Origin: Planctomycetota bacterium
GTDB lineage: Bacteria > Planctomycetota > Planctomycetia > Pirellulales > UBA1268
Length of the DNA: 53,312 nucleotides
Direction of reading: 5' to 3'
Assembly: GCA_016872555.1 (NCBI GenBank)
Contig: VGZO01000029.1
Coordinates: 1-53,312, forward strand
Shown here: positions 25,831-35,523 of the stretch, in pieces
Layout of the letters: every line of letters starts with the position of its first letter
How positions within the stretch are numbered: the first letter of the stretch is position 1
Translations under genes and position numbers: made by a program
Notes under the pieces: generated by a model
Told to the model about the DNA's origin: nothing
The model's database searches: none
Seen by the model: only the letters and a program-made list of their open reading frames with translations

Positions 25831-26730
25831 ATGGTGCGCGCTGTCGAGGAGTATCTCAAGCCCGAAGTGGTCCGCTCGATCGCGCGGCTCGATCTGCGCG
25901 CGCAGTTCATCGTGCGCGGGTTTCTCCAGGGGCTCCACGCCAGCCCATACCAGGGGTTTTCGGTCGAATTCAGCGAACACCGCAAATACACCGCGGGTGA
26001 CGATCCCAAGGACATCGACTGGCTGGTGTACGCCAAGACCGACAAGCACTACGTCAAGAAGTTCGAGGCCGAGACCAACATCACCGGCTACCTGGTCATC
26101 GATACCAGCGGCTCGATGGCCTACACCTACCGCCAGGAGCTCACCAAACTCGACTATGCGGTCTCGCTCGCCGCCGCGCTGTGCTGGCTGATGGTCCACC
26201 AGCAGGACCCCTGCGGATTGATGGTCTTCGGCGAGAAACTCCAGGCGAGCCTGCCGGCCAGGTCGCGCCGGTCGCAGATCGCCCAGGTTCTCTCCGTGCT
26301 CGCCCGGATCAAGCCGTCCGGGGGCACCGATGCGGCACGGAGCCTGATCCAAGTGGCGGCGATGCTGCGCCACCGCTCGCTGGTGATGGTGTTCAGCGAC
26401 CTGCTCGCCGATCCCGTGCCGATCCGCGAGGCGCTGCTCCGCCTCCGGCACCGGGGCCACGACGTGATCCTGTTCCACGTCCTCGACGAGGCCGAGGCGC
26501 GCTTCCCGTTCGCCGGGATGACCGAGTTCGTCGAGCCGGAGAGCGGCGAGAAGCTCGTGGTCGACGCCGATGCGGCGCGGCACGAGTACCTCGAGACGGT
26601 GGCGGCGTTCCGCGCCGACTACCGGCGCTCCTGCTTCCAGGCCGGGATCGACTACGTGCCACTCGACACGAGCATGCCGTTCGACAAGGCGCTGATGGAG
26701 TACCTGCTCAGCCGTCGCCAACGGTTCTGA
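25831..26730 (+). CDS. DUF58 protein (VWA-fold, MoxR partner)
   Basis: A 299-residue soluble protein with the DUF58 motif FSEHRKYTAGDDPKDIDWLV (near residues 46-65) and a VWA-like core with VIDTSGSMAYTY. These proteins bind MoxR ATPases. The ATG at 25831 is preceded by a strong GGGAGGGAG Shine-Dalgarno; the gene lies 75 bp after MoxR. The GTG at 25813 in the same frame is a less likely start. Confidence 0.93.
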   Translation: MVRAVEEYLKPEVVRSIARLDLRAQFIVRGFLQGLHASPYQGFSVEFSEHRKYTAGDDPKDIDWLVYAKTDKHYVKKFEAETNITGYLVIDTSGSMAYTYRQELTKLDYAVSLAAALCWLMVHQQDPCGLMVFGEKLQASLPARSRRSQIAQVLSVLARIKPSGGTDAARSLIQVAAMLRHRSLVMVFSDLLADPVPIREALLRLRHRGHDVILFHVLDEAEARFPFAGMTEFVEPESGEKLVVDADAARHEYLETVAAFRADYRRSCFQAGIDYVPLDTSMPFDKALMEYLLSRRQRF

Positions 26731-26774
26731 CACCTCTCCGACGCCGACCGCTCGGGCACCGCCGCGATCACGCC

Positions 26775-29033
26775 ATGGGCCTCACGTTCCTCACCCCGCT
26801 GCTCCTCGCCGGCGCCGGTCTGGTCGCCGTGCCGCTGATCCTCCATCTCCTCATGCGGCAACGCCCGGTGCCGCGCGAGTTCCCCGCGCTGCGCTTCCTC
26901 CGCTCGCGCGCGGTCGCCAACCGGCGCCGTCTCCGTCTCCAGCACCTGCTCCTCCTCGCGATGCGGATGGGGGCGCTGGTGCTGTTGGCCGTGGCGCTGG
27001 CCCGGCCGACGCTCCGCGGAGCCGGCTGGCTGGCCGACGGCGAGGGGCCGGTGGCGGCGGCGTTCGTGTTCGACACCGCGCCGCGGATGCTCCTCCGCGA
27101 GGGGAACGCCACGCGGCTGGAACAGGCGGCGACGATGGCGCGATCGTTGTTCGCGAAGCTCCCCGCAGGGAGCGAGGTCGCGGTCCTCGAGACCGGAGGC
27201 GGAACCGCGGCGTTCTCACCGTCGCCGGCGGCGGCCCTGACGCGTGTCGAGCGGCTGGCCACCGCGACCCCCGTGCGATCGCTGGCAGCGGCGGTGGCCG
27301 AGGGCTACCGGTTGCTGGAAACGGCGAAGTCCCCGCGCCGGGAACTGTACCTGTTCACCGACGGCAGCCGCGGTGCCTGGCAGGACGGTGGCGTCGCCGA
27401 CCTCGCCGCCGCCCATCCCGGCACCAGCCTCCTGGTGGTCGACGTCGCCGCAGCGGCGCCGGCGAATTTCGCCATCGACGCGGTCGAACTGTCCGCCGAG
27501 CAGGTCTCCGCCGCCGGGATACTGGGGCTGTCGGTGGTCACCTCCCGGATCGGCCCCGACGCCGATCGCCCACTGGTCGTCGAGGTGCTCTCGGCCGACG
27601 GGCGTTACGTGCGCCGGGCGGTCAAGCCGGTGACGTGGCGGGCCACGGCGCCAGGCTCGGTGGAGTTCGAGGTCACCGGCCTCGAGCCGGGCGTGCGCCA
27701 GGGGCGCGTGGTGCTCGAGGGTTCCGACGATCTCGAGGCGGACAACGCCCGATTCTTCTCCGTCTCGGTGGGCGGGGCCGCCAGGGTGCTCGTCGCCGCC
27801 CCCGCTCCCGCGGCGACCACGGCCTTGTTCGTCGAACAGGCGATCGATCCGGCGGCGCTCCGCAAGGCCGGAGGCAGCCGGTTCGCAGCGACCGTGGTCG
27901 ACGTCGCGGCGCTCGACGCCACGCCGTGGGAGCCGTTCGCCGGGATCGTGCTCGTCGATCCACCGCCGCTCCCCGACCGCACCTGGGAACTCCTCGGCCA
28001 GTGGGTGGCGTCCGGCCGTGGCCTGGTGGTGTGGCTCGGCCCCGGTGCCGCCGACGCGGGACGGTTCTCGTCGTCGGCGGCCGTGCGCGTCCTCGGCGGG
28101 AAGATCGAGCGGGTGTGGCGCGATCCGTCGGGGGAGAATTACCTCGCGCCCGCGGCGCTCGATCATCCGCTGCTCGCCGCATTTCGTCGTGTCGGTGATG
28201 CCGTTCCCTGGGAGGACTTTCCCGTCCGCCGCCACTGGGAGTTCATCCCGGCCGAGGCGGGGGGGGAGGGGGCTCCCAGCGGAGCGATTCCCGTCGCCCC
28301 GTACCGCAACGGGCTTCCCGCGATCCTCTCCCATCGCCTCGGCCGCGGCACCGTGGTCGTGTTCACCACTCCGGTCTCGCAGAGCGCCGACGATCCCGAC
28401 GCCTGGAACAGCCTCGCCACCGGCTTCGAGCCCTGGCCATTCTTGGTCCTCGCCAACGAGTCGCTGCTCCACGCCGTCGACACCGGCGGCGATCGCAACA
28501 TCGTCGCCGGGGCCCCGGCCGTGGTGCACCTCGACCGGCGCGACGTCGCCTCGGTGTTCGTCGGCACGCCGCGTGGCGACGATTTCCCCGCTGCGGTCGA
28601 CCCCCGGCAGGGCACGGTGACCGTCACGGCCACCCAGGTGCCGGGGAACTACCGGATCCGTGCCGGCGGCGACGCCGCCGGCGTCGCCGAGGGGTTCAGT
28701 GCCAACCTCCCCCCGGCGGCGACCGACTGCACGCCGCTGGCCGCCGAGACGCTCGCCCCGCTCCTCGGTCCCGAGGCCCGCGTGGCGCGGACCGAGCGCG
28801 ACCTGGTGCGCGACGTGAAGCTCGAACGGGTGGGCACGGAGCTGTTCGGGTGGATCATCCTCCTCGCCGCGGCGGCGATGGCCGCCGATTGGATCGTCGC
28901 CAACCGTTTCTACGCGCCGCGCGACGACGCCAGCGCCCGGGCCTCCGCCGCGGTGCGCGGCGGTGAACCACGGCCGCCCGTCACGGCGGCGCGGTCCCCG
29001 TCCGGCGTCCCCGCCGCGCAGGTGCCGGCATGA
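26775..29033 (+). CDS. BatA-like N-terminal domain / VWA membrane protein
   Basis: A 752-residue membrane protein. The BatA N-terminal domain (aerotolerance-regulator family, PF07584) is at residues 1-80: PLLLAGAGLVAVPLILHLLM, FPALRFLRS, then a second TM segment. Residues about 90-230 form a VWA-like fold. In place of the usual DxSxS motif it has FDTAPRM, so the metal site is degenerate. A long periplasmic part (about 230-710) includes DALPDRTW-type segments and ends in a C-terminal TM segment near 700-720. It overlaps the next gene by 4 bp (ATGA at 29030). Confidence 0.85.
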   Translation: MGLTFLTPLLLAGAGLVAVPLILHLLMRQRPVPREFPALRFLRSRAVANRRRLRLQHLLLLAMRMGALVLLAVALARPTLRGAGWLADGEGPVAAAFVFDTAPRMLLREGNATRLEQAATMARSLFAKLPAGSEVAVLETGGGTAAFSPSPAAALTRVERLATATPVRSLAAAVAEGYRLLETAKSPRRELYLFTDGSRGAWQDGGVADLAAAHPGTSLLVVDVAAAAPANFAIDAVELSAEQVSAAGILGLSVVTSRIGPDADRPLVVEVLSADGRYVRRAVKPVTWRATAPGSVEFEVTGLEPGVRQGRVVLEGSDDLEADNARFFSVSVGGAARVLVAAPAPAATTALFVEQAIDPAALRKAGGSRFAATVVDVAALDATPWEPFAGIVLVDPPPLPDRTWELLGQWVASGRGLVVWLGPGAADAGRFSSSAAVRVLGGKIERVWRDPSGENYLAPAALDHPLLAAFRRVGDAVPWEDFPVRRHWEFIPAEAGGEGAPSGAIPVAPYRNGLPAILSHRLGRGTVVVFTTPVSQSADDPDAWNSLATGFEPWPFLVLANESLLHAVDTGGDRNIVAGAPAVVHLDRRDVASVFVGTPRGDDFPAAVDPRQGTVTVTATQVPGNYRIRAGGDAAGVAEGFSANLPPAATDCTPLAAETLAPLLGPEARVARTERDLVRDVKLERVGTELFGWIILLAAAAMAADWIVANRFYAPRDDASARASAAVRGGEPRPPVTAARSPSGVPAAQVPA

Positions 29034-31330
29034 GCGCCGCTTCCCCGTTCGACGGGCTCTCGGTCGGCTTCGACCCGCTGGGTTCGGGGTGGTTCGTGGC
29101 CGGCGTCGCCGTGCTACTGGCGGTGATCCTCGTCGTCTTCGGCCCCGACGCCAGCCGCCTCGCCCCGGGACGGCGGCGGGTTCTGGTGGCGCTGCGCGTG
29201 GCGGCGTTCCTCGCGCTGGTGGCCTGCCTCGTCCGGCCGACGATCGTCGCCGTCCGCAAGGCGCGGCAGCAGGGAACGCTGCTGGTCCTCGCCGACGCCT
29301 CGGAGAGCATGACCGTACCCGACGGCCCGGCCGGGCGCACCCGGTGGGAGGAGATGACCGGGGCCCTCGCGGCGAGCCGGCCGGCGGCGCAGGCGCTGAC
29401 TGCCGACGGGGGCGTCGACATCGCCCTGTGGCGGTTCGACCGCACGGCCACGCCGGTTCCAGCGACCGACGACGATCCGTTTCCTTTGGGAAACTGGCAG
29501 CGGCTCCCGTCGACCGACCAGACCGCCCTCGGCGCGGCTCTCGACGACGCCCTCCGCGCCGTGGCCGGGCAGACGATGGTCGGCGTGATCGTCCTCAGCG
29601 ACGGGGCCCAGCAGGCCTATCCGCCGCGCGACACGCCGCCGCAGACCGTCGCCCACCGGGTCGGGGATGCCGCCGTGCCACTGTGGACCGTCACGTTCGG
29701 CCAGCAGCTTGGCACCGGCCAGGGGCGCGACGCCGCCGTCGTCAGCCTCAGCGCCGCGGAGACGGTGTATCTGAAGAACACGCTCGAGGTCTCGGGGCGG
29801 GTTCGGCTGGAGGGGTTCGGCGAGCGCGACGTGCCCGTCGCCCTGCTGGCAGAGAACGACGCCGGCGCCCTTGAAGAGGTCGCCCGGACCTTGGTGCGGG
29901 CATCGGCACGGGGGACCGACGAGCCCGTGCGGCTCACCTGGACGCCGAACGGCGTCGGTGAGAAGAAGATCGTCCTCGCCGTCGATCCGCAGGAAGGCGA
30001 GGTGGTCGTCAGCAACAACGAGTTGACGACGTTCGTCGACGTCATCGACGGCGGGCTGCGCGTCACGTACCTCGAGGGCTCGCCCCGGGTCGAGCAGCGG
30101 TTCGTGCGGCGTGTGCTCGCCGCCAGCCCCGACATCCAGGTGACGTACGAGGGGCTCGATTCGACGGCTGCGGCCCGCCGCGACTGGCCCGTCGATCTCT
30201 CGCGCACCCTCGCCACCGACGCCAACGTGTACCTCGTCGGTGACCTCGACTCCGCGGCGCTGCGGCCCGAAGACCTGCGCGTGATCCTCGCCCGGGTCGG
30301 CGCCGGTGCGGGAATCGGGTTTCTCGGCGGCTTTCACGCCTTCGAGGCGGGAGGATGGGGAGGCACTGCCCTCGCCCCGCTGCTCCCCTACGAACCGGAC
30401 CAGCTCGCCCGCCAGCCGTTCGACAAACCGATCCGCCCCGGCCTCCATCTCCCGGGACCGATCCAGATGCTCCCCGACCCACGGTTCGGATCGGTGGCCG
30501 TTCTCCGCCAGGGGCCCGACCAGGCACGGTCGCTGGCGGTCTGGCAGGCGCTGCCGCCGCTCGACGGGGCGAACCTGCTCGGCCGCCTGACACCGACCGC
30601 GAAGCCACTGGCCGTCTCCGGCGACGGTCGGCCGCTGCTGGTGGCCCGCGAGTTCGGCGAGGGCCGGGTGGCGGTGTTCGCGGCCGATTCGACGTGGCGC
30701 TGGGCGATGCAGGGGGCGGCCGAGCAGCACCGTCGGTTCTGGCGGCAGCTCGTTCTCTGGCTAGCGCGGCAGGAGGACGACGAGGCCGACAAGGTGTGGG
30801 TGCGCCTGGCGCAGCGGCGCGTGTCGCCCGGTGCGAGCCTGGCCTTCGACGCCGGCATCACCCGGTCCGATGGCACGCCCGTGCCGGAGGTGTCGTTCGA
30901 GGCGACGGCGATCGCTCCCGGCGGAGCGACGAGGCCGGTGCGGATCACGCGCCGCGGCGACGTGTTCAACGGCTCGATCGCCGAGTTCAGCGAACCCGGG
31001 GATTGGAAGCTGGAGGTCAAGGCGACCCGTGCCAACGGCGAGGTCACGACGCGCAGTGCCCGGTTCACCGTCTTCCGCCAGGATCTCGAACTGGCCAATC
31101 CCCGTGCCAACCCGCTCCTCATGCGCCAGCTCGCCGAGGCGGGCACCGGCGGTGTCCGCTCCCCGGAGGAGTTGCCGCGTTTGTTCGCCGAGATCGCCGC
31201 ACTGCCCTCGGCGTTCGAGACCGAAGAGCAGTGGAGCTACAGCCCGTGGGACAAGTGGCCGATGCTCCTGCTCCTCGCCGGCCTGATGTGCTGCGAGTGG
31301 TTCCTGCGGAAGCGGTGGGGCCTCGTCTGA
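29030..31330 (+). CDS. VWA/glutamine-amidotransferase-like membrane protein
   Basis: A 766-residue protein. Two N-terminal TM segments (about 20-40 and 52-72), then a VWA domain with LLVLADASESMTVP (DxSxS type, near residues 83-96) and GVIVLSDGAQQ. A DUF1355/glutamine-amidotransferase-like domain follows: VTYLEGSPRVEQRFVRRVLA, YLVGDLDSAAL, and IGFLGGFHAF. A C-terminal TM segment lies at about 740-760. This arrangement is known from the planctomycete and chlamydial relatives of BatA/BatB; the role is presumed envelope-related. Coupled by ATGA overlap to the gene before. Confidence 0.83.
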   Translation: MSAASPFDGLSVGFDPLGSGWFVAGVAVLLAVILVVFGPDASRLAPGRRRVLVALRVAAFLALVACLVRPTIVAVRKARQQGTLLVLADASESMTVPDGPAGRTRWEEMTGALAASRPAAQALTADGGVDIALWRFDRTATPVPATDDDPFPLGNWQRLPSTDQTALGAALDDALRAVAGQTMVGVIVLSDGAQQAYPPRDTPPQTVAHRVGDAAVPLWTVTFGQQLGTGQGRDAAVVSLSAAETVYLKNTLEVSGRVRLEGFGERDVPVALLAENDAGALEEVARTLVRASARGTDEPVRLTWTPNGVGEKKIVLAVDPQEGEVVVSNNELTTFVDVIDGGLRVTYLEGSPRVEQRFVRRVLAASPDIQVTYEGLDSTAAARRDWPVDLSRTLATDANVYLVGDLDSAALRPEDLRVILARVGAGAGIGFLGGFHAFEAGGWGGTALAPLLPYEPDQLARQPFDKPIRPGLHLPGPIQMLPDPRFGSVAVLRQGPDQARSLAVWQALPPLDGANLLGRLTPTAKPLAVSGDGRPLLVAREFGEGRVAVFAADSTWRWAMQGAAEQHRRFWRQLVLWLARQEDDEADKVWVRLAQRRVSPGASLAFDAGITRSDGTPVPEVSFEATAIAPGGATRPVRITRRGDVFNGSIAEFSEPGDWKLEVKATRANGEVTTRSARFTVFRQDLELANPRANPLLMRQLAEAGTGGVRSPEELPRLFAEIAALPSAFETEEQWSYSPWDKWPMLLLLAGLMCCEWFLRKRWGLV

Positions 31331-31454
31331 CCGACCGGGCGCGGCAGCGAGCCAAAAGCACCGTGTCGACCGCGGTTTTCGCCATTCTGGCGGGTGGCCG
31401 AAGCCTGCTATCGTCGCGGCCCCGGGAGGGTACCCCCGGGGCGGGAGCGTGGCG

Positions 31455-33008
31455 ATGCCCAAACGGCGACCGATCCGGGAGAAGCTGCTGCTCGGCGGCC
31501 TGCTCGTCGGCATCATGGTCGCGGTGTTGTCGGCCAGCGGCTTTCTCGGCATCTATTCCTACCGGCGGTTGGTCCGCGGGTTGAGCCGTCGGGCCGGCGA
31601 GCTTCCCCGGGCAAGCGCCCTTGGCGACGCCGTCGGGCGCCTCCGTTTGCGGCATGCGGTCGCCGCCGGTCACGGCGACGGTCCCGGAGGGATCGAGCGG
31701 TTCCCCGTGGCCCTCGCCGAGGTGCAGGACGCGCTCCAGCGCTACCGGCTCGAACTCGAATCCGGTGAGGTCGACGACGTTCCGTTCGGCGATCGGAGCC
31801 GGGAGCAGGCGACGGCCCACGCGATCGATGCCTCGCTCCGCCGGATCGACGGCCTCGTATCGGCCAGTGATCCCGGTCGCGACGCGCTGGGAGCCGAACT
31901 CGAACGGCTGGCCGCCCTGTCGGCGGCCCTGCCCAGTTACCTCCAGGAGCACCTCCACGATCTCGCCTCCGAGGTCCGCAGCGGGTACCGGACCCTGATC
32001 CTCACGACGTCGGCCGCGGCGCTGGCCGCCGCGGGGTTGTTGACGGCCCTGGGGGTGCTCACCTACCGGTGGGTGTTCCGGCCGCTCCGCCTGCTCGGCC
32101 ATGGCTCGCGCCGTGTGGCTGACGGCGACTTCGACTTCCGCATCGCGCTCGACACGCGCGACGAGATGGCCGAGCTCGCTGAGGCGCTCAACGGGATGAC
32201 GACCCGGTTCTGCGAGATCCGTGACGACCTCGACCACCAGGTGCAGCTGCGCACCCGCGAGGTGATCCGCAGCGAGCAATTGGCGAGCGTCGGCTTCCTC
32301 GCCGCGGGTGTCGCCCACGAGATCAACAACCCCCTGGCCTCGATCGCGATGTGCGCCGAGTCGCTCGAGGGCCGGCTCGGCACGCTGCGGCTGGAAGACG
32401 ACGACCTCAAGGTGGCGGGCCGCTACCTGGAGCTCATCCAGAGTGAGGCCTTCCGCTGCAAGGGGATCACCGAGAGGCTGCTCGACTTCTCCCGGCTCGG
32501 CGAGGTGCGGCGCCAGCCGACGGCGCTGGTCGGCTTGGTGCGGGACGTCGCCGAGATGCTCGGCCACGTGGGGCGGTTCGCCGGCCGGTCTGTCGAGATC
32601 AGGGGCCCTGACGACGACGGCGACCTGCTGGTGATGGTCAATCCGCAGGAAATCAAGCAGGTCGTGCTCAATCTCCTCGTCAACGCCCTCGACAGCATCG
32701 AGGCGGAGGGGAGCGTCCGCGTGATGGTGCGGCGCGAGGGGGGCGAGGCGGTGCTGGTGTGCACCGACGACGGCTGCGGGATGACCGGCGAGGTCCTCGA
32801 GCACCTCTTCGAGCCCTTCTTCACCCGCCGCCGCGCGGGGCAGGGGACCGGCCTGGGCCTCTCGATCGTGCACCGGATCGTCGCCGATCACGGTGGGCGG
32901 ATCACCGCCTCGAGCGACGGGCCGGGGCACGGTTCGAGCTTCCGCCTCACGCTGCCCGTGGCGACCGTCGCCGCGGTGCCGCCGCCCCGCCAGGCGCGGG
33001 CTGCCTGA
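31455..33008 (+). CDS. Sensor histidine kinase (HAMP, NtrB-like)
   Basis: A 517-residue inner-membrane kinase. TM1 is near residues 11-35 ([19 protein letters not shown]), a periplasmic helical sensor (about 36-175), TM2 near 180-205, and a HAMP domain. The phospho-acceptor H288 lies in [13 protein letters not shown]. ATPase elements are [25 protein letters not shown] and [13 protein letters not shown]. The ATG at 31455 has a GGGAG Shine-Dalgarno; the GTG at 31449 would add two residues. It is followed 32 bp later by its NtrC-type response regulator. Confidence 0.93.
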   Translation: MPKRRPIREKLLLGGLLVGIMVAVLSASGFLGIYSYRRLVRGLSRRAGELPRASALGDAVGRLRLRHAVAAGHGDGPGGIERFPVALAEVQDALQRYRLELESGEVDDVPFGDRSREQATAHAIDASLRRIDGLVSASDPGRDALGAELERLAALSAALPSYLQEHLHDLASEVRSGYRTLILTTSAAALAAAGLLTALGVLTYRWVFRPLRLLGHGSRRVADGDFDFRIALDTRDEMAELAEALNGMTTRFCEIRDDLDHQVQLRTREVIRSEQLASVGFLAAGVAHEINNPLASIAMCAESLEGRLGTLRLEDDDLKVAGRYLELIQSEAFRCKGITERLLDFSRLGEVRRQPTALVGLVRDVAEMLGHVGRFAGRSVEIRGPDDDGDLLVMVNPQEIKQVVLNLLVNALDSIEAEGSVRVMVRREGGEAVLVCTDDGCGMTGEVLEHLFEPFFTRRRAGQGTGLGLSIVHRIVADHGGRITASSDGPGHGSSFRLTLPVATVAAVPPPRQARAA

Positions 33009-33040
33009 ATCACCACGCCGGCACCGGCCGGGAGGAACCG

Positions 33041-34432
33041 ATGGCGATGACGACGCGACCGATGCGGATCCTGTTCGCGGACGACGAATGCTCGCTGCAG
33101 GAATTGATGCGGATCGAATTGCCGCGCCTCGGCCACGAGGCGACGGTCTGCCCCGACGGCCGCACGGCGCTGGCGGCCCTGGAGCGGACCGCCTACGACT
33201 GCGTGATCGTCGATCTCGACATGCCGGGCGTCGGTGGCTTGGAGGTGATCGGCCGCGTCCGCGAGATCTCCCCCGACACCGAGACGGTGATCGTCACCGG
33301 GAAGTCGTCGCTGGAGACGGCCGTCGCCGCGGTCCGGCAGGGGGTGTTCGATTACCTCACCAAGCCCTGCAAGCTGGCGGAGATCCAGGGGGTTCTCGAG
33401 CGGGTACGCCGCAAGCGTGAGCTGACGGCCCGGCTCCGCGCCCTCGAGGGGCGTGTCCTCCGGGCCGAGGGAGCGACGCGGTTGGTGGGGGAATCGCCGT
33501 CGCTGGCGGAGGTCCGCCGCCTCATCGCCCGGGTCGCCGCGTCGTCGGCGACCGTGCTCATCCGCGGGGAGACCGGCACCGGCAAGGAGCTGGTCGCCCG
33601 GGCGATCCACGAGGCGGGTGCCCGGGCGGCCGGCCCGCTGGTCGCGGTCAATTGCGGAGCGCTCCCGGAGCAGCTCGTGGAAAGCGAACTGTTCGGCCAT
33701 CGCAAGGGAGCTTTCACCGGTGCCGACGAGCACCGCGCCGGCTTGTTCGAGGTCGCCGACGGGGGCACGCTGTTTCTCGACGAAGTCGGAGAGCTGCCCC
33801 GGGCGCTCCAGCCCCGGCTCCTCCGGGCGCTGGAGAGCGGCGAGATCCGTCGCGTCGGCGACAACGCCCCGACGATGGTCGATGTCCGGGTGATCTGTGC
33901 CACGCACCGCTGCCTCGAGGAGATGGTGGCCGAGGGGACGTTCCGCGAGGATCTGCTGTTCCGGATCAACACCTTCGAGATCGCCGTTCCCCCGCTCCGC
34001 GACCGGCTCGACGATCTCCCGGCTCTGGTCGATCACTTCGTCCGTCGCGCCCGCCCCCAGACGCCGCCGCAGGCGGTCGCGGCGACCGCCGACACTGTCG
34101 TGATCCTCGGCAGGCACCGCTGGCCCGGCAACGTCCGCGAACTGGCCAACGTCGTCGAGCACGCGCTGGTCCTGTGCGACGAGTTGCCCTTGTCCGTCGG
34201 TCACCTCCCGGCACGGCTGACCGCCGGGCGGCCACCGGTGGCGACTGCCACCGGCGCGGTGGCTCCCGCCGTCGACCGCCCCGTCAGCCTCCGCGAATTG
34301 GAGACCCAGGCGATCCTCGCCGCCCTCGACCGCCACCAGGGCAACAAGCCACGGGCCGCCGAGGAACTGGGGATCAGCCTGAAGACGCTCTACAACAAGC
34401 TGGCGGGGGTGGCGTCATCCGCCGCTTCCTGA
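33041..34432 (+). CDS. Sigma54-dependent response regulator (NtrC type)
   Basis: A 463-residue activator. The receiver domain (residues 7-120) has DD at 14-15, phospho-acceptor D58 in IVDLDMPG and K108. The AAA+ sigma54-activator domain (about 140-375) has Walker [15 protein letters not shown] in [15 protein letters not shown] (the sigma54 contact), and the Walker-B-like [16 protein letters not shown] Fis-type helix-turn-helix follows at the C-terminus, around [18 protein letters not shown]. The ATG follows a GGAGGA Shine-Dalgarno by 4 nt. Together with the kinase it forms an NtrB/NtrC-like pair; targets unknown. Confidence 0.95.
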   Translation: MAMTTRPMRILFADDECSLQELMRIELPRLGHEATVCPDGRTALAALERTAYDCVIVDLDMPGVGGLEVIGRVREISPDTETVIVTGKSSLETAVAAVRQGVFDYLTKPCKLAEIQGVLERVRRKRELTARLRALEGRVLRAEGATRLVGESPSLAEVRRLIARVAASSATVLIRGETGTGKELVARAIHEAGARAAGPLVAVNCGALPEQLVESELFGHRKGAFTGADEHRAGLFEVADGGTLFLDEVGELPRALQPRLLRALESGEIRRVGDNAPTMVDVRVICATHRCLEEMVAEGTFREDLLFRINTFEIAVPPLRDRLDDLPALVDHFVRRARPQTPPQAVAATADTVVILGRHRWPGNVRELANVVEHALVLCDELPLSVGHLPARLTAGRPPVATATGAVAPAVDRPVSLRELETQAILAALDRHQGNKPRAAEELGISLKTLYNKLAGVASSAAS

Positions 34433-34529
34433 ACCGCCGGCCCGCGTCCGCGACCGCTGCGAGGGCGGATTGGGTTCCAGCCCGCCCTCGGCCCCACGCG
34501 GCAGCACACCGCAGACGATTGGCCACTGG

Positions 34530-35399
34530 TCAATGGGTCTTGCGGACGACGCCGACGAGGACACCGAGCACGCGCGCGTTGCGCACGTACATCGGCTTCA
34601 TCGTCGCATTGGCGGGCTGGAGCCGGATCCGGTCCCGTTCAGGGAACCAGTACTTGAGCGTCGCTTCGCCGTCGTCGGTCTGGGCGACGACGATGTCGCC
34701 CGCCCGTGCGTTCTTCTGCCGCCGGATCACCACCCAGTCGCCGTCGGATATCTGGGCATCGATCATCGAATCGCCCATGACCTTGAGCACGAAGTGATCG
34801 TCACGGTCGAACAGATCCTGGAAATCGATCCGCTCACGCTGTTCGTCGGCGACGCGCAGCGTACCCGCGGCCACGACCCCGGCCATCGGCAGGCCTTTGA
34901 GGTGCGCCGGTTCGGCGACCAATTCGATCGCCCGCGACATGTTTCGACCGCGGCTGATCAGGCGCTTTCGCTCGAGTGCCTTGAGGTGGCAGACGACGCC
35001 GTTGGGGGATCGGATGCGAAACGCCTCGCCGATCTCCCGGACCGTGGGACCGAACCCCCGGGAATGAATCTTGTCGCGGATGAACGCATAGATCTCCATC
35101 TGCCGCGCGGTCGGCGCGTTGCCACCGGCGTCGGCCGAATCGGCGTCGAGCTCCAGTGGTCCGCCGAGCAGCGACGCCACCCCGGGCATACCGGTGCGGT
35201 GCAGGGACGTTGCACCACCGTCGCCGCGGGGGGCAGGGGAGCCGCCCCCCTTGCCGGTCCGGGCCCCACTGCCGATCCGCTTCGTCGTCGCTGACTTGAC
35301 CGCGAGCGGCTTCCGCCCCCGGCGGGCGCCGGCGGAGAGAGCCCCACCCGCCGCACCGGCGTGGGGGGCGCGACGTGGCTGTGTCTTGCCGCTGTCCAT
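34530..35399 (-). CDS. lexA: LexA repressor with long N-terminal extension
   Basis: LexA controls the SOS response and self-cleaves when RecA is activated. In this 289-residue protein the winged-helix DNA-binding domain begins near residue 96 (TARQMEIYAFIRDKI) and the S24-type peptidase follows. The cleavage site is A178-G179 (VVAAGTL), catalytic S211 (GDSMID) and K249 (ATLKYW). Most LexA proteins are about 200 residues. Here residues 1-95 are a basic, glycine/alanine-rich, low-complexity leader. The ATG at 35399 is favoured by a GGGAG Shine-Dalgarno 7 nt upstream; an internal ATG at residue 71 would give a near-normal length. Confidence 0.9.
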   Translation of the reverse strand: MDSGKTQPRRAPHAGAAGGALSAGARRGRKPLAVKSATTKRIGSGARTGKGGGSPAPRGDGGATSLHRTGMPGVASLLGGPLELDADSADAGGNAPTARQMEIYAFIRDKIHSRGFGPTVREIGEAFRIRSPNGVVCHLKALERKRLISRGRNMSRAIELVAEPAHLKGLPMAGVVAAGTLRVADEQRERIDFQDLFDRDDHFVLKVMGDSMIDAQISDGDWVVIRRQKNARAGDIVVAQTDDGEATLKYWFPERDRIRLQPANATMKPMYVRNARVLGVLVGVVRKTH

Positions 35400-35422
35400 G
35401 GCATGGCTCCCGAGACGTTGGT

Positions 35423-35452
35423 CAGTATGGACAGCAGTATCTTACTATACGG
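35423..35452 (-). promoter_or_regulatory. Putative LexA autoregulatory operator / lexA promoter
   Basis: Three half-sites at exact 12-bp steps: CAGTAT at 35423-35428, CAGTAT at 35435-35440 and the inverted ATACGG at 35447-35452. The last two make a dyad GTAT-N6-ATAC. This lies 24-53 bp upstream of the lexA start and overlaps two -10-like hexamers of the minus strand (TATAGT at 35449-35444, GATACT at 35441-35436). Because TATACTG-like -10s occur elsewhere, the repeats could partly be promoter sequence. It does not resemble the E. coli or Gram-positive SOS box. Confidence 0.4.
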
Positions 35453-35523
35453 CTGTTCAAAGACAAGGTGTCCCCGGCGCTCGGCCACGCGACGTGGCGG
35501 CGGAAACCTGGGCCCCCGGACGA

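Noticed and set aside
27216-28529. 437-codon minus-strand open frame
   Set aside because: Antisense to the BatA-like gene; low-complexity His/Gly/Arg composition.
31119-32930. 603-codon minus-strand open frame
   Set aside because: Antisense to the VWA membrane protein gene's end and the histidine kinase; no recognisable domain.
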